The position numbers and the translations under genes are program-made. Shown piece after piece: positions 24,346-35,765 of a stretch of DNA of 64,000 nt (its first letter is position 1; the number at the start of each line of letters is the position of its first letter). Origin of the DNA: Siphonodentalium dalli (taxonomy: Eukaryota; Mollusca; Scaphopoda; Gadilida; Siphonodentaliidae). The stretch is taken from the NCBI GenBank assembly GCA_032622095.1, contig CP136061.1, positions 252,353,582 through 252,417,581 of the forward strand, given 5' to 3'. A model generated the notes under the pieces. The model was not told the DNA's origin, made no database searches, and saw only the letters and a program-made list of their open reading frames with translations.

Positions 24346-25687
24346 CCATGCGGACATGCAAACTGTCTACTGTTATCTGTTTTATATGTTTCCCCTCAAT
24401 ATATCAGTTTTATCACCAATTTGTCGGTTGCTCTGGGTCATTGTATGGTGTTTGATGGTGGTTAGGCATGGCCCACACGAGACCATAACAAAATTAAATG
24501 AAAAAATTAAATAAAATGAAAAGCCTACCGCCCGCCCCTATTTTTTTTGGGCTCGTTACGGGAAACACGCATTCATTTTGTTTTGGCCTTATTATTAATT
24601 TATATTCATTACTTAGGCCTAAAAAAATTATACGTTTGTTTCCGCTAACCCGACCGACCCTATTTTAAACCGCCGACTCTAAACTTTTTATTTTGAGATT
24701 TTTTTTTTAAATATCTAAATCTCTATTATATTGGGAAGAAAACCAACATTGATATTTTTGTTGTTGGTAATTAAAACAAATTAGGCATAATTCCATTGTA
24801 ATTTGTAATTATTATTAATTAATTTGTTGGAATTACCGGCAGACGAGTGTGCAAGACATACTTCCGGTATCGTTTCGCTATGAAATTGTCAAAGCGTATG
24901 AAATAACTGCGGTACGTTTTTTCATTCAAAATTTATTTGAACTTTGACAAAACATATCTATATCCGAGAATGGGTTAATCCATTAGTTATTGATGACTTC
25001 ACCACTAGAATATTAATACATTAACTATTTAACCACAGCTTAACATTTATTTCTACAAACATTTCATATTGGTACGTTGAATAGTGTCCAATAATGTCAT
25101 TATAATAAACAAGTTTCCCATTTTCGTGGTACATATACATCGTTTTTATCATAGTCATAATGGGCTTGATTCAGTGCAGCTTTAAACCTTCAGGTCTAAC
25201 AAATATAGGGTTTCCACTTATCTAATTGAATTCAATTCAATTTTATTGAATTTAGAACAAATATTTTTTTTAAAGCAAACTTTTTTTCAAAGTTATTAAT
25301 TTTTTTTTAGAAATTAGAAGCTCGGTGACTCACACCAATACACGTCCTCCAAAAGCCTCAGTAATTCATCTTAGAAGATTCCTCCTAGCTACTTAACTCA
25401 GCTTGGGCTATTGAGTTTTTGACAAATGTTCACAAACAGTCAGTTTCATATTTTTACCACGAAATTTTCCTAAAAATTCCACCACATACTATTATTCCGC
25501 AGTCCGCACGTATGTTTATTGGGCACTCATGAGTGGTGTCGTATGCGCCGCATGCACCAGAATACGTCTGCAACCGCACCCCCCCCCCCCACAATAATAA
25601 TATACAGTATATATAAGCCCACCCACCACCCATAGTGTCTTATGCGCCAGTGGCTCTGGGAATATGCGCCGCAACCGCCCACAATAA

Positions 25688-26373
25688 TCTCCTATATATT
25701 TTGAGAACTACGTAAATATATGTGTATATTTGTCCTCTATAGACTCGAAAACGGCTGCACCGATTGGGCTCAAACTTCCCATCTAAGGATAAAAACCCAC
25801 GGGAATGGTCGTCGCGGCGTTTTGGAGAAGCTCAGAGCACCCATTCTCCACTCTGTTACAAAAAATGGCACTGTGGGGTTAACGCTCCTTATATCTTCCA
25901 TATTTGGGTTCGTTAACCGGTTAACGCTCTTTATTCCCTTCGGCTTTCGCATACGGCTTTTGTTTACGTTATCGCTCTAAATGGAACTCGCTTCTGTGTG
26001 ATTCTTACATACTTAGGGCTTCCTAGGAACGGGGGACATTTTCATCGGGTCAGTTTTTCCGCCCGAGGTGATCTTCACCTTGAAACGGGTACCCACAAAT
26101 GATATATATGTGTGTGTCCTTTATAGACTCGAACCGATTGAGCTCAAACTTGCTACCTACAGGAAGTGTCATGGACGGGTTAAATTGTGACCCCGACTTG
26201 ACCTTGAAAATGATCAATTCAGGGTCAAATTGAAAAACAAAATTTAAAAAGCCAGTAAATTAAAAAGGCACAATTAACTAATTAAATTAAAAAATTAATT
26301 ACAAAAATAAATTAAAAAAATAAAAATTGTCATGTTTCTGACGATTGCCGCCAGTGGCGGGCTAACCTGCTAG
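25688..26373 (+). mobile_element. Helitron-like non-autonomous element
   Basis: The 3' end has the Helitron layout: a short hairpin (GCCGCCAGTGGCGGGC), then TAACCTG and CTAG at 26,370-26,373 followed by T. The proposed 5' end is TC at 25,688 after A. This start is less sure, chosen because the following CTATATATT...GTCCTCTATAGACTCGAA resembles the start of the elements at 31,227 and 55,984 (minus). The interior carries ATAGACTCGAA twice. Non-coding. Confidence 0.55.
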
Positions 26374-26870
26374 TAATATATAATGTATCTTATGCGCCAT
26401 AGAGTGTCTGCAACGGCCCACAATAATAATATATATAAGCGCCCGCCGACCATCCCATCCACCACACATAGTGTCTTATGCAGAATGCTAGTGACTTCGT
26501 CCCAAAATGGCGACCTCGTTCCGATTTTATGGGTGATCTCGTCCCAGTCGTCGGTGATGTCATCCCAGTGTTGATAACAAAGTAAACATACGTGTCACGT
26601 GAACTCTGGTCAACGTTTATACCCAAAACAGTGTAGTAAACAAGTCATGATATTAAATAATATATTTTATTTATGAAGTATCAGTTTATACGATCTTAAA
26701 TTAAAAACAACCACCGGGACGACATCACCGGGACGAGATCACCGACAAACGGCGACAAGTGGGACGAGGTCACCTCTTCGGGACAAAAATTGGTGGGATG
26801 AGATCGCAGTGGGACGAAGTCACTGGTCACCCTTATGCATCTGCGGCCCCAGGAATATGCACCGCAACTG

Positions 26871-27060
26871 CCAACAATAATGTGGGGAGTTTGATGCAGA
26901 AGTGAAACCTGCGTTGCGGATATGTTATAAAACAGTATATATCTGACGATAAAACGTTATTGTCCCATTTTAGCTTTGTTATATCTCCTGCCAACAATAA
27001 TGTGGGGAGTTTGACGCAGAAGTTAAACCTGCATTACGGAAATGTTATAAAACAGTTACC
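26871..27060. repeat. Direct repeats, 120-bp spacing
   Basis: CCAACAATAATGTGGGGAGT through ATGTTATAAAACAGT occurs at 26,871 and 26,991 with a few substitutions. The linking phrase CCATTTTAGC-TTGTTATATCTCC recurs near 26,970 and 27,183. Confidence 0.8.
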
Positions 27061-27417
27061 CCGATCTGTGCCAAATGCACTGCTTCCGGTTTGACCCCAG
27101 TTGTCGAAAGACCCTACGGGAAGTGAACGTTACAATAATTACAGTGTATATATATATCTGACTATAAAATGAAAGTTATTGTTCCATTTTAGCCTTGTTA
27201 TATCTCCCTGAGATTGTGTTTTTGTTATATCTTTATGGGATAAGCAAATTAGCAATAATATGGCCTGTAATGTCTAAAATTTCCTTAAATATGACACAGT
27301 GAATTGCATCCTGAAAAAATAAAAAGATAAAAGAAAAAAAAAAGATTTGCCTACCTACCTACCCAATTTTTTTTCAGTCCGTTAGCGGAAACAAACGTAT
27401 AATTTTTTTAGGCCTTA

Positions 27418-30240
27418 TACATAATTATGTGCAGCTTATTCAAGCATTCATTCAATACAGAAGTTATGCATAATCATTTACCCACCGTGTGACGGCTTGT
27501 TTCAGACGTGTTCTCTCTCCGCGGTGGAGGGCCATTAGTGGTAAATTGAATGCGGTCACGAAAAAAATAACGCGGTCTACGGCGGTAACGAACACCAATA
27601 ACGTGGTGACATGCGGTAACCAACTGTAAAAATACCGCCCAGTACCGCGGGTCAACCGCCATCCACCGTGGTACAAAATGATAACCGCGGTATTTTGGTG
27701 GTATCACCGCGGTAAGTACCGGCCCATAACCTCGTTAAACAGGTCGCTTAATGAGAGCATAGCTGTACATGTACACTTGTCTTCTGAATTGCGAGAGCAA
27801 AGTGTTTCCGCTGTGTTTTCCTCGTGGGAAGGATTGCTGACTAATACATTTCCACAATCTCAGTGAATCTGGTGTCACTGTCAGCCTTTTGTGTTTATGC
27901 CATTTGGGGATTTCCCCCAACCTGATCACTGTCTGTCAGTGATCTACAATGTATATGATGAAACCTACCGGCATTATCGGTAGGAGATTGGAATAAATTG
28001 ATAAATTCAGCTACGATGGCTAAATAAAACATTCTAGCATCGTTTTCACATCAATGATCAAACAAAATGACGTGTTTGACAATTTGATGGAGAAAAAAAA
28101 TACTAATTAGATATGCAGCTACCCAACATGCAACAATGGGGACAGGCAGTTTACTAAAGTGTCGCTGAGTAAACCTACCTCATTATTAAATTGTCTAACT
28201 GCCTCCATGGCAGCGACCACTATTTGAAACCTTAGAATCCGAGAAAAGTCGTAATTTATGTTAAAATTCTCCGCAGAAAAAGCATGCGTTGCAAAAGATG
28301 GCGGCGTTGCTGCTTTCTTTACCAAAAGCTGTTGTTTGGCAAACTCTCATTGGTCAGAATAGCAAAAAATAAACCAATAGATTTCTTTGTAGTATTTTAC
28401 GCTCAAGGTCGTTCGATCGGGATATCTCGGTATTTTTCGCCCATTTCGGTATGACTCGCGAACGGTAACGTCTGAGATCTATCTCGCCAACTTTACTCGA
28501 ACTCCGTCACGCGTAGCAGCGGATTTGATGATGTGTGCTTAATAAATCAATTGTTTCAACACCAATCATGCATTTACTGCCACATCTTGTACAATCGCAC
28601 AACGTGCAAATGAGATCGGCGGAAATTGACGATGATTCCGGCATATTTCGGACATTACAACGGAAGATCCCGAAATTTTCCGAATAAGGTGCGTCCTCTT
28701 GTATCACGTGATCAAGGACAAGTCACGGGAGCATTCTGGACTCCTCGACCTATGACCTCTTAGTCTGAAACGGTACGCAATCTGCCGATGTTTGCCGAAT
28801 GGTCACGAGTTCTGCGGAAAACGTTTCACAAATTAACCCTTTATAAAAATAAGTGAATGAAAACTGCCAGTATAGGATCGGAAATAGGCTGTGACAAACG
28901 TATCTTAATATATATTTGGAAAACAGATTATTCCTTATATAATTATAGAGGTCAAGTTCTCAACAGAATTGTCGCGGTCATCATGACAAAAATCCTACGC
29001 TCAATGAACTGCCACATCGATGAGACCCGACCATAAACTTTTGAAGATTGCTCAATTCACCATCATAAATAACAAACTCTTTGCCGAAACTTTCGGCCGT
29101 CATGGTCTTTATCAACGGTATAACAGTTGTGGTCTACATAATTAGAGGCTCGATCAAGCTGGTGGGGACCAGTAGTTTTCTTGGCGTTTTTTTGTAGATC
29201 ATGCCATGCAACTATATACTCTGACTAACGCCCATAGAGGACTTAGAGATCATATATTCAACCATTACAAAACCTGGGAACTTTTTGAAGTGTTGATAGG
29301 GAACCTTATAAAGTCGAAAAAATAACGCGGGGAATATATTTCTTAGACTAGTTAGTTATTACCTGTTCCTGAATAATGTACTTCACTATATATAGGTTAA
29401 GGTCCCGACTTAACACTACGTGACGTTGCGTAGCTTACAATTATGGAATTTCTCCTGGGGAATTAATTAAATGTTTATTGCTATGTCGGCTCACAAAAGT
29501 CACAGGAATGCATACATACGGTCTCGAGCTGAGCTCAACCCCTATATATAATGTGAAGTAGATTATCGAGAAATATATAGATCCCCCACCCCTTCAAGGG
29601 CTTGTTTGTTCAATTTTAAGTTCCCGGTCATATAACGTGTCAGAACAACAAAAAGTTCCCAGGGTAAATTTGTACTGGTGGAGTATGATCTCTAAGGGCG
29701 TTAGCCAGAGTATAGAGATTCGTGATGTAAGATGGGTGTCGGCTTTCGTCTTGATCTTTTTCCAAACCGCCCGGGAGATTCAAGGTGGGTGGGCGTCGTG
29801 TTTTGGTTGTAAAATGATCTCCTTCGTCTGGGCGGGACGTCAAGACGAAGGGAGAGTCATTTTTTGTATATATTGTTGATAAATTTATCATGTTTTTCAT
29901 TTTTTTTGCACTTTTTCAAATTGTTTGGTTATTTAAATTGTGTTATAACTTTCAGTTTTCATATTTTTTTTCTTAATTTCTCTTGTATGTGTGTCCATAG
30001 TAAGTATTCTGAATATCTCTATATGCTCATCAATTGATCAATTGCATATTTCGTTACACATAACGTTCCTTGAACTTTGTATGTCTTATTATAGGAGACT
30101 CGGGTATAAATATTCTAATTCTATATCTCTTTCGTAAATATTATCAAATATCTTTCATAGTTGTACGCATCTTGTCTACATTGTTTGCTGTTATATATAA
30201 ATGTATATATACGCATAACATTCAATTGAAACATGTTTCT
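27418..30240. other. Stretch with no recognised gene
   Basis: About 2.8 kb without a supported gene. 27,480-27,730 is dense in CCGCGGT/ACCGCGG words, like the ends of some hAT elements, but I could not pair termini. The rest is AT-rich with overlapping opposite-strand open frames (such as 29,637-29,900) that look like chance. Confidence 0.45.
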
Positions 30241-30249
30241 ATAATATTT

Positions 30250-30630
30250 CGGATTTAGATGTCTGATTCCCGAGCAATACGCAAAGGGTCATACATTTAC
30301 ATATTCAAAAAATATTGTGAATTAATTGTTTGATTCCTGAGCACTATATACGCGAAGGGTCAATCGTGTAATTTACAATTTATGTATTTAAATGTCTGGT
30401 TCCTGAGCAATACGCAACGGGTCTACATTTGCCTATTGGAAATTTATTGTGAATTATTGACGTGATTCCTGGGCGAACGTAAAGGGTCAATCATATTTAA
30501 CATACAATTTACTTCAATTTATGTAATTGAACGTTTGATTCCTGTGCAAACGCGAAGGATCACTCGTTCATACATGTATATACAAGACAATTTGCCAATT
30601 TATTGTATGATACCTGCGCAAAGGCTCAAA
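30250..30630. repeat. Degenerate ~100-bp repeats
   Basis: GATTCCTGAGCAATACGCAA-type phrases followed by GGGTCA recur near 30,267, 30,331, 30,397, 30,465, 30,537 and 30,610, separated by AT-rich sequence with TTGTGAATTA and CAATTTAT. Non-coding tandem array. Confidence 0.75.
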
Positions 30631-30962
30631 CATACTAATTTGTGTAGACATTTTAATAGTTATGTTTATTATTGTAATGAATGTGAATATCTCTCACGTC
30701 CCCAATTACCACAGTCAGAGGCGGACTGGGACAAAAATCCGGCCCGGGAAATAAATATAATACCGGCCCATCTGTTCGGGGTGTGTCCACAGTCCACCTT
30801 GGAAATTCCAACTGCACCCCCCCCCCCCCCACCCTTGAATCAGAATCAGACCAAATACATGTTTTGCGTAATTTCATTTGCACCCCTCACCCCCCCCCCC
30901 CCCGCCCTTGAATCAGATGTCCAGACCAAATACATGTTTTTGCATAATTCCGTTTCCACAGC

Positions 30963-31204
30963 GAGTGTGTTCCCTATGTGAGCAAGGTATTGGTGATGAA
31001 TACCTATGTGAGCAAGGTATTGGTGATGAATACCATTTTGTTCTCACATGCGAAATTCTTAAAGAACTAAGAGAAAAATATATTGATAGATATTTCTCTA
31101 ACGACCCTACCATATCAAAGTTGATTAAGTTATTCAATACACACGACGAAGAAACGGTCAATAATCTCGCGACATTTATTAAGAAAGGGACGGCGAAATT
31201 GTAA
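30963..31204 (+). pseudogene. LINE ORF2 C-terminal fragment (zf-RVT type)
   Basis: The frame ending at 31,204 reads CSLCEQG...GDEYHFVLTC, a C-x2-C...H-x4-C knuckle. It is followed by ELREKYIDRYFSNDPTISK and a C-terminal NNLATFIKKGTAKL, the usual tail of non-LTR retrotransposon reverse transcriptases. A 30-bp tandem duplication (30,974-31,003 and 31,004-31,033) repeats CEQGIGDEY inside the knuckle and lengthens the loop. Only the last ~80 codons remain; there is no upstream reverse transcriptase. The 3' flank continues to 31,226 and, after the Helitron-like insertion, from 34,407. Confidence 0.75.
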
Positions 31205-31226
31205 CCACCTCAAACATTGATAATCT

Positions 31227-31246
31227 TCTATATCTATATTTGCGAA

Positions 31247-31277
<31 letters not shown>

Positions 31278-34200
31278 GTTCTATAGACATTCACAGGGGA
31301 CCATCCAGATGATGCCAATGGGGTCTACTAAGAGTAGCTTTTTACGAGAAAGATAATGGTCGGGGTTAGAATTTTCTAAAGTGACGCCGTTGTTGTCAGG
31401 GGCAGAAAATGGGGAGGGGCAGAAAAAAAAATTGTCGCCGATTGCCACCAAACTTATATATAATAATCCCCATGATATGAGGAATCTAATGGTGTGGTTT
31501 AAATATGGCAAAAGTCGCGCGGTTCGCGTCAGGGGTGCCCAGAAGGGGGAGGGGCAGATTTTTTTTCTGTCGCCGATTTCCACCAAACTTATATATAATC
31601 ATCCCCATGATATGAAAAAACCAACGGTGTGGTTTAAAAGTGGCATCGTTCGAGTCAGGGATGCACGGAAGGGGAGAAGGGGCACCAAAATTGAAAAACT
31701 AATTTTAGCGCCGATCTCCACCAAATTGATATATATTGTTCTTCATGATATAAGGAATCTAATTGTGCGATTTAACAACGCCAAACCCATGATATGAAAA
31801 AAACAATGGCGTGGTTTAAAAGTGGCGTCGTTCGAGTCAGGGATGCACGGAAGGGAGAGGGGCACCAAAATTGAAAAACTAATTTTAGCGCCGATCTCCA
31901 CCAAATTGATATATATTCTTCTTCATTATACAAGGAATCAAATTGTGCGCTTTAACAATGCCAAATTGTTGTCTTTTGGTTGAGAGATTGGGAGGGGGTG
32001 GGCACTAAATTTGATAATAATTGGTTTAGTCGCCGATTGCCACCACACTTATACAAAATCATCCCCATGGTATGAGGTGTCTAATGGTGTTGCTTATATC
32101 TGTCAAATGTGGCCTCATTCGAGTCAGGGTTGCATTGAAAGGGACAGGGGCACCAAAATTGATGCACATTTTTTTTGCCCCAATTTCCACCAAATTGATA
32201 CACGTTCTTGAGAGATGGGGGTGTGGATTGGCACCAAATTTGATAAAAAAAAGAAAGAAGTTTTAGTCGCCGATTATCACCAAACAATCATCTCCATGAT
32301 ATCAGGAGTATAATCGTGCGGTTTAAGGTTGTCATAAGTTGGGCCATTCGAGTCAGTGGTGTATGGAGATGAGAGGGACACAACAAATTATATCTATATG
32401 TTTACTGCCGATTTCCACCAGATTGATACATATTTTTCTCGTTGATACGAGGAATCTTATCGTGTCGTTTAGATACACCAAATTGGTGCCCTATGGGTGA
32501 GAGATATGGGGACCTTAAATTTGATACGAATTTGTATACTCGCCAATTTTCATCAATTTCATATATATGCATCTCTAATCTCTAATCTCTAAGTCTTGGT
32601 GTGTGCAGCTTGAGACTGAAATAGGGACGGGAGGGTCACTAAGACTGATACAAAATATTTTTAGTACTAATTACCATCAAATTCAGACACGTTCTTCTCA
32701 AATGATACAAGAAATCAAATCGTGCTCTCTGTCTGTCTGTCTGTCTTTCTGTCTGTCTGTGTGCGTTCTATATATAACTTCACGCGGTACAATCGAGATG
32801 GTACCAAGGCGTTCTAAGGGGGGTAACTGTTTACAAGGAAGATAACGGTGCGGGTAAAACATTTCTAAAATGACGCTGTTGGTGTCAGGGGAAGAAAATG
32901 GGGAGGTCGGCAAAATTTAAAATATATCGTGAAATAGTTTTGTCGCCGATTTCCACCAAACGAATACATAATCATCTTCGCAATATGGCGTTGTTCGAGT
33001 CAATGTTGCATCAACAATTGATTTAATAAACTATTTTTAGCCCAGATTTCCACCAAATTGATATATTATTCTTCTCTATGATACGAGGAATTTCATCGTG
33101 TGATTTAAAGACGTCAAATTGCTGTCGGTTGGGTGAGAGATATGGGTCATAACTATTCTCAGAATTTGTTTAGTTGCTGATTACCACCAAACATATATAT
33201 AATCATCGCCAGTATATCATGCATCTATGAGTCTAATGGGAGTGGTTTAAATATGTCAAAAGAGGCAAACGCTGGTACAAATTTATTTGGCACCAATTTC
33301 CACCGAATTCATACACATTTTTCTCTAATGATATACCATGAATTAAATAACATTTGATGTCGTTTTCGTCGCGGATCGCGAGCGGATATGCACTATCATT
33401 GATAAGATTGATATTCGCCTTTATCCACATATAAGTTATATACAGTCACCCAGGCCATCTCCATATCATTTTAAGTAGTTTTGGACGTTCACATTTCACA
33501 ATCCCGACATATGGTGACCCACTTAAATCACTTGAACAATTCTATCTTCTTAACTGTCATATTTATATGGGAATAGCAATCAGGGCATTCACAAAAATGT
33601 GCAAACTGAGAGACCCCGAACCGTCAGAGGATTGCATATATATTATAACAAAATTGAGTCTGTTCCATTCAATACAGTTTCCACAAAAAAGTAACAATTT
33701 GTCAAGAGATATGGAATGCCTGTTCAAAAATAGTGGTCACAATGTGTAGTCAAATATAGTTTCTTCTGATATACAAGAAAATGCGGTTAGTAACATAAGA
33801 CTTTTCAGGATCCTCCCAATACTGCACATCTGACAAGGGTTTTATAACAGACTCTTCGACTGACATAAACAACTCAAAATCTCGCTCTGTGCCTGGTACA
33901 TGTAGCTAACATTTAAGCGCATCAACATTTCGTTTAAACTGAGAATATTTAGCCAATATATAGCACCATGAACAGAGGAGCACCTGGAAATTTCTTTGAA
34001 ACATATGTATCTTCACGGAGATAGCCAGGTGTCCTCGATAACTTAGTCCAACCCACTAAATTGATTGATACATCTCAATATTCAAAACCCAATTATCATC
34101 TTTTATCAAACTAATGTGTTTATGATGTTCATGTATCATATTATAACGTCTAATGTATACGCAGTTGTAAATAAATACATACTTCATTATTGTTGGAACG

Positions 34201-34406
34201 GATTAATCGCGACAAACATAATGCCAATTGACAAGGTGAGCCACAACTTATATCCCATGACTGTAATAATCATGTTTTATGAAGCTATTTGAATATACAA
34301 TTTATGAGAAACCGTATAACACTTTTAAGCAAGAGCATTCTCTATCCCCAACAAATATCCACAGCATAGAGGTTTTCTCATCGCATTAACCTGGGCAACG
34401 CCGGGT
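31227..34406 (+). mobile_element. Helitron-like element, copy A, with 14-bp direct flanks
   Basis: Starts TCTATATCTATATTTGCG, runs through a (TGTC)n tract and GTTCTATAGACATTCACAGG, and ends at the hairpin ACCTGGGCAACGCCGGGT. The first 2.9 kb (to 34,139) is a near-identical inverted copy of 56,539-59,460. The interior consists of diverged ~160-180-bp modules with CGCCGATTTCCACCAAA and AT-rich spacers. Open frames inside are mirrored in both copies but have no family motif. It is flanked by AACATTGATAATCT at 31,213-31,226 and 34,407-34,420. The canonical CTAG end is missing, replaced at the shared bases AAC. Confidence 0.65.
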
Positions 34407-34680
34407 AACATTGATAATCTATAAATATATGCAATGACCGGGAGTGCATCAGTGGGTGGTCATAGTAAGCTGAATATATACATGTATATATGATGTTACA
34501 TTCAATTACGTATTATTGCATTTATGTATTGTTACTTTCATTATACATGTGTGTCAATATATATATTTTTTTTTTATGCCACTCACTTGAGTATGTATGT
34601 CATGTATACTCTCTTATCACAAATGTGAAGAGAGAGATATAGTTAATGATGATTAAACTATATATATTCATAAACCATGG
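34407..34680 (+). other. Probable 3' flank of the interrupted LINE
   Basis: Begins with the second copy of the 14-bp repeat that also follows the LINE stop codon at 31,204, so it is the downstream continuation of the LINE 3' region. AT-rich, ends near TGATGATTAAACTATATATA. No coding sequence. The following 34,681-34,850 is unassigned. Confidence 0.45.
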
Positions 34681-34856
34681 TTCTATATATTCCCGGTATG
34701 AGACCATTCAGATATTTTTACCTGAACAATTGCATAAATTCGAACATCTAGCAGTCTAACTCCAGACAAATGCAAACGGCTATACGGGCAAGAGAACATG
34801 ACACACCGGGCTGTTAATGGTTGAGAAATTTTGAAAACTATATATACAAAAACATC

Positions 34857-35183
34857 AGTAGTAATGGTGGGCACTATGGCCCAGTACCCCCCCCCCCAGA
34901 CATGGGCACTATGGCCCAGTACCCCCCCAGACATGGGCACTATGGCCCAGTACCCCCCCAGACATGGGCACTATGGCCCATGGGCCATAGTGCCCATGTC
35001 TGGGGGGTACTGGGCCATAGTGCCCATGTCTGGGGGGGTACTGGGCCATAGTGCCCATGTCTGGGGGGTACTGGGCCATAGTGCCCATGTCTGGGGGGTA
35101 CTGGGGCCATAGTTCCCACCATGAGGATAGATGTTCCTGTCATTGATGTGACATTTCTGATCGAAAAAATGAAAATGGACTTA
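34857..35183. repeat. Maverick left terminal inverted repeat with palindromic array
   Basis: The 327-bp left terminus. The inner 66 bp (35,118-35,183, starting ACCATGAGGATAGATG) matches the inverse of the right terminus. The outer part (34,869-35,117) is an array of ~30-bp units GGGCACTATGGCCCAGTACC(C)n-AGACAT: four in one orientation, then five in the opposite one, meeting at TGGCCCA|TGGGCCA (34,980/34,981). The terminus can therefore fold on itself. Confidence 0.93.
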
Positions 35184-35265
35184 TAATTATTTTTTTTCAA
35201 AAGGAAAATCTCACTTTGGAAAATATCAATTAGCAATCAAGAGTTTTTCTTTTCGAATATTTGGT

Positions 35266-35281
35266 GGCCCTGAAAAGGGCC
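35266..35281 (-). terminator. Histone-type mRNA 3' stem-loop 1
   Basis: On the minus strand: AAAACGGCCCTTTTCAGGGC followed by CACCAAA. A 6-bp stem GGCCCU/AGGGCC closes a UUUC loop, with an ACCA tail, matching the metazoan replication-dependent histone stem-loop. A purine-rich tract (GAAAAGAAAAA) follows 14 nt later, where a histone downstream element would lie. It is 19 nt after the minus-strand stop at 35,301. Confidence 0.8.
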
Positions 35282-35300
35282 GTTTTATTTTTGTTATAGT

Positions 35301-35765
35301 TTAGAATCCGCCACATTGAACTTCTTTGTTCGCCAAAACTTCAATTGATTTGTCTCCTCGCCTCATCCATATTTCGCATTCACAATAATGCTCGTGGCAA
35401 ACGTGTGGGATCCACACTAGAGTTATTGATGACTTGAATCTTGGTGTTGATTTGTAGCCGCCTTTGGTAGCATCAAACATGACGATAGGTCACTGTATAA
35501 CAGTCGCCGCTAATTCAACCATCAATCTTAATTCAGCCAGAAGTGGTGTGCGCCGTAAATCTTGTGCCGACGCACCAAGTTCGTCACTCTCTGCGTAGTA
35601 CAGGTCAACTGCCGCATCTCTCAGAATCATCCATCCATCGGTCGTCCCGTAAACCCCGAGGCTGAGTGCCCTCCAAAACAGCGATATTTCTTCACCGTAC
35701 ACTGCTTTACAGTATACCCCACCGGCCATTATCTCGTCAAGATCTGTTATGTTTACAGCAGTCAT
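35301..35765 (-). pseudogene. Maverick accessory gene A, interrupted by an in-frame TGA
   Basis: Reads from ATG at 35,765 (MTAVNITDLDEIMAGG). I chose this start because the same CATTCAAAG precedes the start of the sister gene at 37,363 and because upstream sequence is duplicated promoter. After 91 codons there is TGA at 35,490-35,492. The same frame continues for another 62 codons, including an internal ATG at 35,480 and a Cys/His cluster (HVCHEHYCEC), to a stop at 35,301. A histone-type stem-loop lies 19 nt further on. Either the gene carries a nonsense mutation, or TGA is read through, or there are two tandem small proteins. I do not recognise either half. Confidence 0.6.

Larger units (their letters stand above)
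22569..24588. mobile_element. TTA-flanked inverted-repeat DNA element (PIF/Harbinger-like), 2.0 kb
   Basis: Left end GGCCAAAACAAAAATGATGC then GTGTTTCCCGTAAC; the right end is the inverted relative (GTTACGGGAAACACGCATTC ... GTTTTGGCC). TTA flanks both sides (22,566-22,568; 24,589-24,591). The terminal layout is the same as the elements at 11,180 and 24,616, but the sequence differs, so this is a separate subfamily. The interior holds a poly-C run (22,622-22,640), a 20-bp minisatellite and CTCATCTCTCCC repeats; no transposase. Confidence 0.72.
24616..27414. mobile_element. TTA-flanked inverted-repeat DNA element (PIF/Harbinger-like), 2.8 kb
   Basis: Begins GGCCTAAAAAAATTATACG then TTTGTTTCCGCTAAC, and ends with the matching inverted sequence (GTTAGCGGAAACAAACG ... 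TTAGGCC). TTA flanks at 24,613-24,615 and 27,415-27,417. The ~34-bp terminal repeats match closely. It lies only 27 bp from the previous TTA-flanked element. The interior contains a Helitron-like insertion and direct repeats; no transposase frame. Confidence 0.78.

Noticed and set aside
34821-35236. Overlapping frames of 76-98 codons in the Maverick termini
   Set aside because: They translate the palindromic array and occur symmetrically on both strands and in both termini.
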